Assembly: GCA_030530145.1 (NCBI GenBank)
Contig: JAUMVN010000008.1
Location: forward strand, 1-64,000
DNA length: 64,000 nt
Source: Coriobacteriia bacterium
GTDB lineage: Bacteria > Actinomycetota > Coriobacteriia > Coriobacteriales > Atopobiaceae
Reading direction: 5' to 3'
Shown: positions 37,505-45,817 of the stretch, in pieces
How the letters are laid out: each line of letters begins with the position of its first letter
Position numbering within the stretch: position 1 is the stretch's first letter
Program-made: the position numbers and the translations under genes
Notes under the pieces: generated by a model
The model's database searches: none
The model's input: only the letters and a program-made list of their open reading frames with translations
What the model was told of the DNA's origin: nothing

Positions 37505-37885
37505 ATGTCCGACGTCAAGTTCTTCCGTTGTGCCCATTGCGGCAATGTGGTCGCTGTTTTGGTCGACGGGGGAGTGACTCCCGTCTGCTGCGGCGAGCCT
37601 ATGGTGCTCCTGCACGCGGGGACCACGGACGGCGCGCGCGAGAAGCACGTGCCGGTCGTCGAGCGCGAGGGCGACGAGCTGCGCGTGCGCGTCGGGTCGA
37701 TAGAGCACCCGATGGCGACTGAGCACTACATCCAGCTTATCGCGGTCGCTTGTGAGAAGCGCTTGCAGGTGGCGCACCTCTCTCCGGGCGATACGCCCGA
37801 GGCGGCCTTCAGCGTCCCGGCTGGCAAGCCGGTGACCGTCTACGAGCTCTGCAACCTTCACGGTCTCTGGAGCGCGGAGGCGTAG
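37505..37885 (+). CDS. dfx: Desulfoferrodoxin (superoxide reductase)
   Basis: A 126-residue two-iron superoxide reductase that detoxifies superoxide in anaerobes. The N-terminal desulforedoxin centre is CAHC...VCC (four Cys ligands, residues ~9-29). The C-terminal catalytic centre has EKHVPVV, IEHPMATEHYIQ and the final CNLHGLW, giving the His4Cys ligand set. ATG 37505 follows AAAGGGATTCCT; longer extensions lack support. It is monocistronic between two terminators. Its presence supports an obligately anaerobic host. Confidence 0.96.
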   Translation: MSDVKFFRCAHCGNVVAVLVDGGVTPVCCGEPMVLLHAGTTDGAREKHVPVVEREGDELRVRVGSIEHPMATEHYIQLIAVACEKRLQVAHLSPGDTPEAAFSVPAGKPVTVYELCNLHGLWSAEA

Positions 37886-37902
37886 CACGTGTTGCGACAG
37901 GA

Positions 37903-37938
37903 ACGAGGGTGCGGGCGGATATCCACCCACACCCTCGT
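37903..37938 (+). terminator. Terminator after desulfoferrodoxin gene
   Basis: The inverted repeat ACGAGGGTG...CACCCTCGT, with GGG and GGATATCC as further pairing inside, is followed by CTCTTT. The stem has two unpaired C/A positions. Confidence 0.75.
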
Positions 37939-37971
37939 CTCTTTACGCCGCGTTTTTCAAAAACCGGATCT

Positions 37972-38561
37972 TTACCCGAGCAGGGCCAGGGTTGCGCGGC
38001 AGTTTTCCTCGACCGGACCAAGTAGGTGCTCACGGAGCTCTTGCACATCTGGAAGACCCCGAGCCTCGGACTCGTCGAACGCCGTGGCCATCGCCGTGGG
38101 AACCGTGCTCGCGAGCTCGACCATTATGCCAACGCATTCATCGGTCATTAACCCGACACGTTCCATTGCCTTGCGTACCTGCGGGTCGTTCTTACCAGCG
38201 TACCGTTCGATGGACCCTCGGTCCTGGCAACGGCCTCGGTCTCTTTGCCCGGCAAGCAGAACTGAACAGCGCCTGGGCAGTCGAGGCCAATATGTTTGAG
38301 TAGCTCGATGGGATTGTTGGCGCTGACGCCATACTCTGAGGCGATGGCTCGCCGCTGCTGCTCGCTGTCAGGGAGCGGCCCGAAGAGATATGGGCGCACG
38401 GTTGCCTGGTCGAAGACGCGATTGCTTATCGGCATGTTAAGCGAGAGCGGTATGCCCTGGTATTCGGCGCGATAAGAGAAGCTCATGAGTCCGTGGGCAT
38501 CCTGGTGGAGCGTTCCGACGACTTTGCCACAGACAAGAACTGATAGCTCGGCTTTGGCCAT
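37972..38561 (-). pseudogene. hipA: hipA remnant lacking the kinase core
   Basis: The first ~110 residues (ATG 38561) are a HipA N-terminal domain: LSVLVCGKVVGTLHQDAHG, FSYRAEYQGIPLSLNMPI, VRPYLFGPLPDSEQQRRAIA and LLKHIGLDCPGAVQFCLPG. The frame then stops after 27 unrelated residues at 38148. A different frame just before that point continues with SIERYAGKNDPQVRKAMERV and runs to TAA 37972, which looks like a HipA C-terminal piece. Full HipA kinases have over 400 residues with a central Ser/Thr-kinase-like domain; the total here is about 190, so the central part is gone. Deletion with a frame change is the simplest reading. The partner hipB-like gene sits 3 bp upstream and is intact. Confidence 0.75.
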
Positions 38562-38564
38562 GGT

Positions 38565-38984
38565 CTAAGGTCTCCCTTCTGGCTTGATCGCGACGCCTTG
38601 CTCCCGGGCAATCTGTGTGAAGAGCTCGGCGTATGTTGGAGATGGTCCCGGAGTCGGTGCTGCTATTTGCGACGGCGTGCCAGCGACGTTGCCCTTCGCG
38701 TGTGGCTGCGTTTGCGGCGTCCCTTCGTTTTGGTTGTCTTGCGCCATCTTGGCAGTGAGCGTGATGCCGAGCGCCCCGAGGACGGCGAGCAATTTGTCTA
38801 GACGTATCCCCGTGGCGTCGCCAAGCTCGAGTGAGGCGAGGAGGCGCTCTGATACCCCTGCCTTTGCGGCGAGCTGACCTCGTGTGAGGCTCTTGCTCTC
38901 GCGAACCTTTCGTACATAAAGCCCGGCCTGTCGCGGGGCCGTTATGTTCCCGAGATTGCTCATGTCCGTTGTCTGTGAGTTCAT
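38565..38984 (-). CDS. hipB: HipB-like XRE-family repressor
   Basis: A 139-residue protein starting at ATG 38984 behind GGAGGCGCCA. Residues ~15-80 form a helix-turn-helix of the XRE/Cro type: VRKVRESKSLTRGQLAAKAGVSERLLASLE, followed by RLDKLLAVLGALGITL, the usual HipB core. A Pro/Gln-rich linker and a short C-terminal segment (PTYAELFTQIAREQG) follow. HipB is the antitoxin and operator-binding repressor of the hipBA module. Here the toxin gene is broken, so it may persist as a regulator. Three operator-like repeats lie just upstream. Confidence 0.88.
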   Translation of the reverse strand: MNSQTTDMSNLGNITAPRQAGLYVRKVRESKSLTRGQLAAKAGVSERLLASLELGDATGIRLDKLLAVLGALGITLTAKMAQDNQNEGTPQTQPHAKGNVAGTPSQIAAPTPGPSPTYAELFTQIAREQGVAIKPEGRP

Positions 38985-38999
38985 TGGCGCCTCCTTGTA

Positions 39000-39066
39000 T
39001 GCAGACTTTTGCAGATAAGAATAACATGCAAAAGTCTGCATGTCTTGTTAAGTGCAGACTTTTGCA
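39000..39066. promoter_or_regulatory. Three operator-like repeats upstream of hipB
   Basis: The 14-mer TGCAGACTTTTGCA occurs at 39000-39013, as its exact inverse TGCAAAAGTCTGCA at 39027-39040, and again directly at 39053-39066. The starts are 27 and 26 bp apart. Positions 16-82 bp upstream of the hipB start overlap any promoter for hipBA. Such arrays are typical autoregulatory sites of HipB-type repressors; binding by this HipB is inferred. Confidence 0.75.
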
Positions 39067-39202
39067 TGATTTCGGTTTATCGCCCGGGGTGGTGGGGCGA
39101 TGAGGCGGCATTCTAGCTGGGGGTGCTTTGAGATTGCCTCGAATACCGACCTGGGCCGCCGCGTGGGATGGTTGAAGCGCTTTAGCACGTCTTGGCGCGC
39201 AG

Positions 39203-39258
39203 AAAACGCCGCGAGTACCAACGAAGAGGGGGTTGTCGTTGGTACTCGCGGCGTTTTT
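39203..39258. terminator. Long bidirectional terminator
   Basis: A very long stem (AAAACGCCGCGAGTACCAAC pairing with GTTGGTACTCGCGGCGTTTT, plus GA/TC) has an 11-base loop and runs into TTTTT on the plus strand; the A run at its other end gives a T run on the minus strand. It ends the GtrA-side transcript and insulates the hipB region. No gene is supported in 39,067-39,333 apart from this. Confidence 0.88.
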
Positions 39259-39333
39259 GGAGCGTACGGCGCAAAGGATTGGTATTTTGGGGAGTTTTGA
39301 AGCTCGCGACGGAGCCGCGGCGCGCCGCCCTTC

Positions 39334-39828
39334 TTACTCCGCGATCCAGAACTTGAGGATCGGGAAGCTGACGACGACGGCGAGCAGGGTGTTCACCACG
39401 GAGGCGATGTTGCTCGCGAGCGCGGGGCCGGCGCCGAAGGCGTCCTGGCAGAAATTGGTCACGTAGCCGGGCAGCATGAGGTTCACAACGACGATGAACA
39501 CGGCAAGCACCGCGTACTTCCAGGCCGACTCGCCGTAGCCGTGCTCGGACTTGAAGACCCACTTCATCTGGACGAAGTAGTTGACCACCTGTGCCAGCAC
39601 CTCGGCGATCAGGAAGGTGATGAAGCCGCCGATGCCGTTGGAGCCGTCGCTCGTGTAGTTGAAGATGAGGAACCTGAACGGCGTGGTCAGCCCCAGGACG
39701 TTGACGAACAGCGCCGCGCCCGCGGTGGAGCACACGATGCGCGTGACGGTCGAGATGTTGGACAGGACGTTGAACTTGATGAACTCCCAGATAGCCGGGT
39801 GGTCCTCGATCCATTGCTTGTAGTTCAT
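39334..39828 (-). CDS. GtrA-like membrane protein
   Basis: A 164-residue protein with four hydrophobic segments and the family core FIKFNVLSNISTVTRIV, then VVNYFVQMKWVFKS, seen in GtrA-like flippases. GtrA proteins move undecaprenyl-phosphate-linked glucose or arabinose across the membrane for external glycosylation. It starts at ATG 39828 and lies 51 bp downstream of the GH3 beta-glucosidase gene in the same direction. It could serve one of the DPM1-like transferases elsewhere in the locus; this is inference. Confidence 0.87.
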   Translation of the reverse strand: MNYKQWIEDHPAIWEFIKFNVLSNISTVTRIVCSTAGAALFVNVLGLTTPFRFLIFNYTSDGSNGIGGFITFLIAEVLAQVVNYFVQMKWVFKSEHGYGESAWKYAVLAVFIVVVNLMLPGYVTNFCQDAFGAGPALASNIASVVNTLLAVVVSFPILKFWIAE

Positions 39829-39879
39829 GGCGATTCCTTTCGGTGCCTGCTGGCGATAAGGGCGTGGGCGCGGCGCCCG

Positions 39880-42303
39880 CTACTTGACGGGGGACGCGGC
39901 GTTCTGGACGAGGTTGGCGACGAACTCGACGATCAGGCGCAGGATGCCGACGACCCAGAAGCCGCGAATCTCCATGACGAGGGCATCGACCATGCGCATG
40001 TTCACCATGCCGTTGGTCATCTTCGCGAGGGCGCGCAGCGGCATGTTCCAGATGAAGAGCACGTTCAGGTTGGGCTTGCCCGACTTGTCCGCCTTCGTCT
40101 TCAGCGCCTTGAGCACGAGCCAGACGACCCAGAAGATGGGGGAGCGCCCGTGGTTGAGGTCGCGGAAGCACATGTTGCGCCCGATTGCCGGCCCTTCCTC
40201 GGGAATCGTGTGGCCGAGAAGCGCCTCGAAGGAGGCGTCGTCGACGTCGAGCACGTCGGCTGCCTCGTAGCGGCTCACGTCGCGGCCCTCGTACGGCGCG
40301 GGCGCGTCGGTGCCGGCGACCTCGACCACGGCACGCAGGCGGACGTCGCGGCTGCTCGCGGCCACGCGCAGCTCGTAGGCGCCGCCCTCGACCTCCCAGG
40401 CGCCGGTCGCCTCGTTGAAGTAGCGGAACGCCTTGTCGCCGAGGTTGATGGAGACGACCTTGGATTCGCCGGGCTCGAGCTCAACGCGAGCGAAGCCCTT
40501 GAGCTCCTGCTCGGCGCGGAAGAAGGAGCCGTTCTTCTTGGCTACGTAAAGCTGGACGACCTCGGCGCCGGCGACGGTTCCCGTGTTCGTCACGGTGAAG
40601 GTGGCGTCCCACTCGCTCGCCTCGAGGCTGCTGTAGGCGAAGGTGGTGTAGGAGAGGCCGTATCCGAAGGGGAAGGCCACGTCCTTCTTCGCGGTGTCGA
40701 AGTAGCGGTAGCCGACGTAGATGCCCTCGCGGTACTGGGCCTGCTTGCCGTCGGAGGGGAAATCGGCGGAGCTGGGCACGTCTTCCCAGCGCACGGGCCA
40801 GGTCTCGGCGAGCTTGCCGGAGGGGTTCGCGCGCCCGCAGACGACGTCGAGCGCCGCGCCGGCGCCGGCCTGCCCGCCGAGCGCGCAGTAGAGGACCGAG
40901 CGGGCGTCCGAGACCCAGTCCGTCTCCACGCAGGAGCCAGCGGAAAGAAGCACGACGACCTCCGGGTTGGCCTCGGCCACGGCGCGCAGGAGCTCGACCT
41001 GGTTCTGGTTGAGCCGCATGTTCAGGCGGTCGGCGCCCTCCGACTCCGCTATCTCGTCCAGGCCCATGGCAAGAAGGACCACGTCGGCGCGCTTGGCCAG
41101 GTCGACGGCCGCGGCGCGCTTCTCGTCGTTCTGGCCGCCGTGGCGCCCGAAGCCGGGCTCGTAGCCCACGAACGCGAGACCCGAGTCGCCGATCATGTCC
41201 AGCAGCGAGTCGACCTTGGTCGAGTTGACGGCCGAGGAGCCCGCGCCCTGGTAGCGGGGGGTCTTCGCGAAGTCGCCGATAAGGGCGACCTTGGTCCCCG
41301 GCGCCAGGGGCAGCAGGGGAGAGCCGCCCTCGCCCGCGGGCTCGTTCTTGAGAAGAACGCAGCCCTCGGCGGCGGCCTGGCGGGCCAGCGCGTGGTGCGC
41401 CTCGGCGTCGAAGGCGTCGGGAGCGGCCTGGACGGCGGGATGCACGTCGAGGATGAGGTCGATCGCCTCGTCCACGCGGGCGTCGACGTCGGCCTCGGAC
41501 AGGGTGCCGGCATGGACGGCCGCCTCGAGCTCGCGCACGGAAGCGAGGCCGGGCGCGGGCATCTCGAAGGTCGAGCCGGCCGCGACGCCGGCCACGTGGT
41601 CGTTCGAGCCGCCCCAGTCCGTGACGACGGCGCCCGCGAAGCCCCACTCGTCGCGGAGTATGTCCTTGAGCAGGTGCTCGTTCTCGTTGGCGTAGGTGCC
41701 GTTGATCAGGTTGTAGGAGCTCATGATCGTCTTCGGCGCGGACTCGCGGGCCACGATCTCGAAGGCGGTGAGGTAGATCTCGCGCATGGTGCGCTCGTCG
41801 ATCACGGAGTCGGACGCCTGACGGCGCGTCTCCTGCGAGTTGACGGCGAAGTGCTTGGGGCAGGCCCCGATGCCTACGGACTGGATGCCGCGCACGTAGG
41901 AGGCGGCCATCTTGCCGGCCAGGTAGGGGTCCTCGGAGAAGTACTCGAAGTTGCGGCCGCAGAGCGGGTTCCTCTTTATGCAGAGGCCGGGGCCGAGTAG
42001 CACGCCGACGCCCTGGCTCGCGGCCTCCTCGCCCATGGCCGCGCCGACGCGCTCGCCGAGCTCGGGGTCCCAGCTGTTGGCCACGGTGACGGCGGTCGGG
42101 AAGCAGGTGGCGGGCTCGGAGCCGTTGAGTCCCAGGTGATCGGCCGTGCCCTCCTGGTGGCGGACGCCGTTGGGGCCGTCGGAGAACTCGATGGCGGGGA
42201 TGCCGGCCTCCTCGATGCCCCAGCTGCCGAAGGTCGTCTTGCCCTGGAGAAGGGCGCATTTCTGCTCGAGCGTGAGCTTCTTGATGATGTCCTGATGCCT
42301 CAT
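39880..42303 (-). CDS. Family 3 beta-glucosidase with C-terminal extension
   Basis: An 807-residue intracellular (no signal peptide) GH3 glycosidase. ATG 42303 follows GAAGGAGGCCCC. The N-terminal barrel has EFSDGPNGVRHQEG, GRNFEYFSEDPYLAGKMA, CPKHFAVNSQETRR, and GAVVTDWGG with the catalytic nucleophile Asp229. The alpha/beta sandwich domain and a fibronectin-III-like domain (FGYGLSYTTFAYSSLE, TNTGTVAGAEVVQLY) follow. The last ~95 residues are an extra hydrophobic/basic region (PLRALAKMTNGMVNMRMVDAL, FWVVGILRLIVEFVANLVQ). It likely hydrolyses short beta-glucosides taken up from diet or host. An inverted repeat upstream may bind a sugar-responsive repressor. Confidence 0.95.
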   Translation of the reverse strand: MRHQDIIKKLTLEQKCALLQGKTTFGSWGIEEAGIPAIEFSDGPNGVRHQEGTADHLGLNGSEPATCFPTAVTVANSWDPELGERVGAAMGEEAASQGVGVLLGPGLCIKRNPLCGRNFEYFSEDPYLAGKMAASYVRGIQSVGIGACPKHFAVNSQETRRQASDSVIDERTMREIYLTAFEIVARESAPKTIMSSYNLINGTYANENEHLLKDILRDEWGFAGAVVTDWGGSNDHVAGVAAGSTFEMPAPGLASVRELEAAVHAGTLSEADVDARVDEAIDLILDVHPAVQAAPDAFDAEAHHALARQAAAEGCVLLKNEPAGEGGSPLLPLAPGTKVALIGDFAKTPRYQGAGSSAVNSTKVDSLLDMIGDSGLAFVGYEPGFGRHGGQNDEKRAAAVDLAKRADVVLLAMGLDEIAESEGADRLNMRLNQNQVELLRAVAEANPEVVVLLSAGSCVETDWVSDARSVLYCALGGQAGAGAALDVVCGRANPSGKLAETWPVRWEDVPSSADFPSDGKQAQYREGIYVGYRYFDTAKKDVAFPFGYGLSYTTFAYSSLEASEWDATFTVTNTGTVAGAEVVQLYVAKKNGSFFRAEQELKGFARVELEPGESKVVSINLGDKAFRYFNEATGAWEVEGGAYELRVAASSRDVRLRAVVEVAGTDAPAPYEGRDVSRYEAADVLDVDDASFEALLGHTIPEEGPAIGRNMCFRDLNHGRSPIFWVVWLVLKALKTKADKSGKPNLNVLFIWNMPLRALAKMTNGMVNMRMVDALVMEIRGFWVVGILRLIVEFVANLVQNAASPVK

Positions 42304-42374
42304 GGGGCCTCCTTCGCGAATCTTCTTCGACCTGATGGTAGGCCGAGGGCCGCGAAGGAGGCCCCGTGACGGCA

Positions 42375-42401
42375 CAATCGGACCAAACGGGGACACGATT
42401 G
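42375..42401. promoter_or_regulatory. Inverted repeat upstream of GH3 gene, possible operator
   Basis: CAATCG (42375-42380) and CGATTG (42396-42401) are inverted copies about 70-100 bp upstream of the GH3 start, separated by 15 bases. A dyad in this place may be a repressor site, but no known consensus is matched with confidence. Confidence 0.35.
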
Positions 42402-42420
42402 GTTACTTCGCCGCGCCTAC

Positions 42421-42493
42421 GGGGCCCGCGCGCTCCCGTAGGGTCGCGGCGTCAGCGGGAAGAAGAAGCCCTGTTTCGCGGGGCGCGGGCCCC
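42421..42493. terminator. GC-rich inverted repeat, possible terminator of the acidic-protein gene
   Basis: GGGGCCCGCGC (42421-42431) pairs with GCGCGGGCCCC (42483-42493) around a 51-base spacer. It lies just downstream of the minus-strand acidic gene. No T run follows, so its role is uncertain. Confidence 0.35.
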
Positions 42494-42522
42494 GCCTATG
42501 GCGGATGGCCGGAATCGGGCCC

Positions 42523-43053
42523 TTACATGGTGAGGTAGAGGTTCCTGCAGTTGCCGACGGCCACGCTCTTCAGGGGCTCCTTCAGCTTGAGCGTGCGCGT
42601 CGTCGCGTAGCCGTCGAGCATGTCCTCGAGCCACTCCTCGTAGACGCCGCGCGCCTCGTCCTCCTCGTCATCGTCCCCGAGGAAGCCCTCGTCGGCGTCG
42701 TCGGGGCCGAAGAGCTCCTCGGCCGTGTGGAGGACGAACGGCGTGCCGCCCGCCTCGCCGATGCGGTCCTGAAGCTCGCGGGCGAGCTCGTCCTGCGCTT
42801 CGAGGAGGTCAGCGTAGCGGTCGCAGAGCTCATCGTTGGGCCGGGTGTCCTCGTCGCTGGGGCCGTCCTCGCCGTCGCTCTCGGCGCGGCAGCGGATGAA
42901 CTGCGCGAGCGCGTCGAGCAAGGACTCGTCCTTCAGGTGCGCCTCCGAAACATAGAGGACCGCCGTGCCCTCCTCGTATTCGGGTGAGGGCAGGCCCTGC
43001 GGGTCCTCGACGACCTCGACCGCGATCCTTGCCTCGGGATAGTACAGGCTCAT
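42523..43053 (-). CDS. Acidic protein of unknown function
   Basis: I do not recognise this 176-residue protein. ATG 43053 follows GAGAGGAGCCGAGT, a good ribosome site, and is preferred over the frame's longer extension to 43,383, which would run into the divergent neighbour. The product is soluble and strongly acidic, with clusters such as ESDGEDGPSDEDTRPNDE and DDADEGFLGDDDEEDEARG, a helical middle (CDRYADLLEAQDELARELQD) and a basic C-terminal end (RTLKLKEPLKSVAVGNCRN). No signal peptide or membrane helix is seen. It stands alone between the GH3 gene and the LtaS-like gene. Confidence 0.72.
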   Translation of the reverse strand: MSLYYPEARIAVEVVEDPQGLPSPEYEEGTAVLYVSEAHLKDESLLDALAQFIRCRAESDGEDGPSDEDTRPNDELCDRYADLLEAQDELARELQDRIGEAGGTPFVLHTAEELFGPDDADEGFLGDDDEEDEARGVYEEWLEDMLDGYATTRTLKLKEPLKSVAVGNCRNLYLTM

Positions 43054-43342
43054 ACTCGGCTCCTCTCGCCTTTTGACTGTGGTGGGAGAAGAGCCTACGG
43101 GGCGCCCGCCGACGGGGCGCTGACAGGATGCCGACGGTTCGCTGACGGCGCAGCTCAGGCGGGATAGTTGCATTGTGCATTGCGATGGCGTTCGGTGAGC
43201 GGCATGAATCGGCGTGCGAGCGGCGCAAACCTGTTCAGATGAGTGGAATGTTGACGCAGGTTGCTTACGGAATGCTGACACACGCGTTGCTTTAGGGCAT
43301 ATTAGAAAAGTTTTCGCTTTGTTCGTAGGAAGGCCCCTCTCG

Positions 43343-45661
43343 ATGGATTTCTCCCCCATATGCAGCGTCTTGCTCGCCGTCACGGCCCTGATGCTCGTGT
43401 TCGACGTCTTCGCCGCGGCGACCCGCGAGGGGCGCGTCCATATAAGCGACGTCGCGTGGGGCTGCGCGTTTCTTGCCGTTCAGGCCGTCGTCTTCGCCTG
43501 GGCGCGCCAGGGGCTCGTCGTCGTGGACGAGGGCTCCCAGTCGCTCGCCGCCGTCGTGGTCGCTAACCTCGCCTGCATGGCCGCGGCACACCTGGCGTGC
43601 TCGCGCCGGCGGGTGACCGATAGGCTGCTCCTCGCCGCCGCCCCCTCGGACTGGGTCGCTTACCGCGTGATCTGCGTCCCCGTGGCCGTCTTCGGCGCGT
43701 GCGCGGTGGGCGCGCTCTGCACGCTCGCCATCGAGCTGCCGCACAACCAGGCGCTCGACCAGCTGAATCCGCAGAGCATCGCGCTGGAGTGGATGCTCCT
43801 GAGCGTCCTCTCGGGCGGCCTGTACTTCCTGGGACAGCGCCGCGCGCTGCTCATGGCGCTCGTCCCTGTGGCCTCCACGGGGCTCGGCCTCGCGGAGTAC
43901 TTCGTCTATACCTTCAAGGGGCTGCCGATCCAGCCGGGCGACGTGCTCGCGCTCGAGACCGCGGCGTCGGTGGCGGACGGCTACGTCTACACCGTGGACG
44001 CGTGGTGCCTCTGGGGGCTGGCCGCCGGCGTCGTGGCGCTGCTGTGCTGTGTGCTTCTTGCTTGCCACCGCGACGGCGGGGCCGGCGAGAAGGGCTCCGT
44101 GCCTGCCGCGCTGCGGCGGCTGGCTACGCGCGCCGGGTGCGGCGGGCGCGCGGGAGCGGGCTCGGGCGCTGACGCCGGGGCCGGCGCGCCCGCGGCCGAA
44201 GCCGTCGAGAAATCCGTCGACTGGCACCCGGCCGGCGTCTTCGCCAACGCCACGGTCGGCCTGGCGCTTCTTGCCGGCTTGGTTTCGCATGTTGCTTCCG
44301 TCGACTATGCGAGTGACCTTGACATCGCGGTGAACGCGTGGAGCCCCGAGTGGAGCTACTCCACCCAGGCGTATTTGCCCACCTTTATCAGTGCGTGCCA
44401 GGCGATGATCCCGACGGCGCCGCAGGGCTACTCCATCGACGCCGCTGAGGCGCTTCTCGCCTCCTACGTCGACGCGTACAACGCCGACGAGACGCTCGGC
44501 AACTCGGAGGCCCGTGCGGCCGCGGCCGAGCAGTTCGACTACGAGCGCCCGACGGTCATCGCCGTCATGAACGAGACCTTCTCCGACCTCTCGCTTTTCG
44601 ATAGCATGCACGCCGGCTACGAGGGCCCGCAGTACTTCAAGAGCATCCCTGACTGCCTCGTGCGCGGCACGTTCTACACCTCGGTCTACGGAGGCGGCAC
44701 CACGAACAGCGAGTTCGAGTTCCTGACCGGCAACTCCATCGCCAACTTCGGCTCGGGGGTCTACCCGTACAACATCTACAACATGGGGCGCGTGGAGAAC
44801 CTCGCCGGGCTCTTCAAGGGCATGGGATACGACGCCCTGGCCATGCACCCCAACAAGCCTCAGAACTGGAACCGTACGAACGTCTACGAGAGCTTCGGCT
44901 TCGATGAGTTCCTTTCCATCGACGATTTTGAGGGGGCTGAGCGCTCTCGCGGCCACGTCACCGATGGAGCGACCTACGAAAAGATCCTCGAGCGGCTCTC
45001 GGAGAACGACGGCCCGCAGTTCATCTTCGACGTGACCATGGCCAACCATGCGGGCTACGAGACCGGGCTCATTCCCGAGGACCGGCAGGTCCATCTGGAG
45101 ATCGACGGCGCGGAGAATGAGTCGGTCGACGAGTACGTGTCCTGCATCCAGAAGTCCGACGAGGACCTGCAGTACTTCATCGAGGAGCTTTCCCAGCTCG
45201 ACCGCAAGGTCGTCGTGGTTTTCTTCGGGGACCACCAGCCGGGCCTTATGAGCAGCTATAACGATGCCTGGTATGAAGACGAGAACAGCGCGGAGCACAT
45301 CTGCCGCATCTATCAGACTTCTTACTTTATCTGGGCGAACTACGACGTGGCGGGCAACGACCAGGTGAGCGAGGTCCGCGACGTGGCGGCGAGCTCACTC
45401 TCGTCGCTGCTCATGCAGGTCATCGGCGCCCCGATGTCGGACTACCAGAAGGCGCACATGGAGCTCCTGCAGGCGCTGCCGGTGACCGACGCCGTCTGCT
45501 ATCAGGACCTCTTCGGCTTCTGGCACCTGCCGAACGAGTCCTCCGGCATCGAGGCTACCGACCAGGCGCGCGCGGACTTCGAGCTCATTCAGTACTACAT
45601 GATGTTCGGAGACGGCGAGGACATCTTTAACACGAAGATGCAGGACGCGGCCAACTACTAG
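43343..45661 (+). CDS. LtaS-type sulfatase / phosphoglycerol transferase
   Basis: A 772-residue membrane enzyme. ATG 43343 follows AGGAAGG. The N-terminal ~330 residues hold about six hydrophobic helices with a Gly/Ala-rich cytoplasmic insert (GRAGAGSGADAGAGAP). An alkaline-phosphatase-fold sulfatase domain follows outside the membrane: IAVMNETFSDLSLFDS with a metal-binding Glu near residue 410, YGGGTTNSEFEFLTGNS with the likely catalytic Thr near 450, and FFGDHQPGL near 630. This is the lipoteichoic-acid synthase / OpgB family, which transfers phosphoglycerol from phosphatidylglycerol to a surface polymer. It fits the polysaccharide theme of the window and may decorate its wall glycan with glycerol phosphate (inference). 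Confidence 0.93.
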   Translation: MDFSPICSVLLAVTALMLVFDVFAAATREGRVHISDVAWGCAFLAVQAVVFAWARQGLVVVDEGSQSLAAVVVANLACMAAAHLACSRRRVTDRLLLAAAPSDWVAYRVICVPVAVFGACAVGALCTLAIELPHNQALDQLNPQSIALEWMLLSVLSGGLYFLGQRRALLMALVPVASTGLGLAEYFVYTFKGLPIQPGDVLALETAASVADGYVYTVDAWCLWGLAAGVVALLCCVLLACHRDGGAGEKGSVPAALRRLATRAGCGGRAGAGSGADAGAGAPAAEAVEKSVDWHPAGVFANATVGLALLAGLVSHVASVDYASDLDIAVNAWSPEWSYSTQAYLPTFISACQAMIPTAPQGYSIDAAEALLASYVDAYNADETLGNSEARAAAAEQFDYERPTVIAVMNETFSDLSLFDSMHAGYEGPQYFKSIPDCLVRGTFYTSVYGGGTTNSEFEFLTGNSIANFGSGVYPYNIYNMGRVENLAGLFKGMGYDALAMHPNKPQNWNRTNVYESFGFDEFLSIDDFEGAERSRGHVTDGATYEKILERLSENDGPQFIFDVTMANHAGYETGLIPEDRQVHLEIDGAENESVDEYVSCIQKSDEDLQYFIEELSQLDRKVVVVFFGDHQPGLMSSYNDAWYEDENSAEHICRIYQTSYFIWANYDVAGNDQVSEVRDVAASSLSSLLMQVIGAPMSDYQKAHMELLQALPVTDAVCYQDLFGFWHLPNESSGIEATDQARADFELIQYYMMFGDGEDIFNTKMQDAANY

Positions 45662-45686
45662 CGCAACAGGCGACCTGCCACAAACG

Positions 45687-45735
45687 ACCGCCCCTCCCCA
45701 AGTTCGGAAGGCTTCCGAACTTGGGGAGGGGCGGT
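45687..45735. terminator. 49-bp perfect palindrome, terminator-like
   Basis: Arms of 24 bp (ACCGCCCCTCCCCAAGTTCG... and its exact inverse) flank a single central G at 45711. Its core is the AAGTTCGGAAG / CTTCCGAACTT unit that recurs at 45,772, 57,210, 57,228, 57,314, 60,473 and 60,545. It sits between the convergent LtaS-like and thrB genes and can act in both directions. Confidence 0.75.
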
Positions 45736-45771
45736 TAACGGTAGGTATTCGCCAGCAAGCGGCACCATTTC

Positions 45772-45794
45772 GAGTTTGGTAGCCTTCCAAACTC
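45772..45794. repeat. Palindromic unit, divergent copy
   Basis: GAGTTTGGTAG-C-CTTCCAAACTC is a 23-bp palindrome with one mismatch, 37 bp after the perfect copy at 45,687-45,735. Paired copies at similar spacing also occur at 57,210-57,336 and 60,473-60,566. Confidence 0.65.
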
Positions 45795-45817
45795 AGGCGG
45801 CTGATGGGTGCGGGCGG

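Noticed and set aside
39100-39300. A 66-codon plus-strand frame between hipB and the GtrA gene
   Set aside because: It runs through the long bidirectional terminator at 39,203-39,258, has no ribosome site, and has no recognisable motif.
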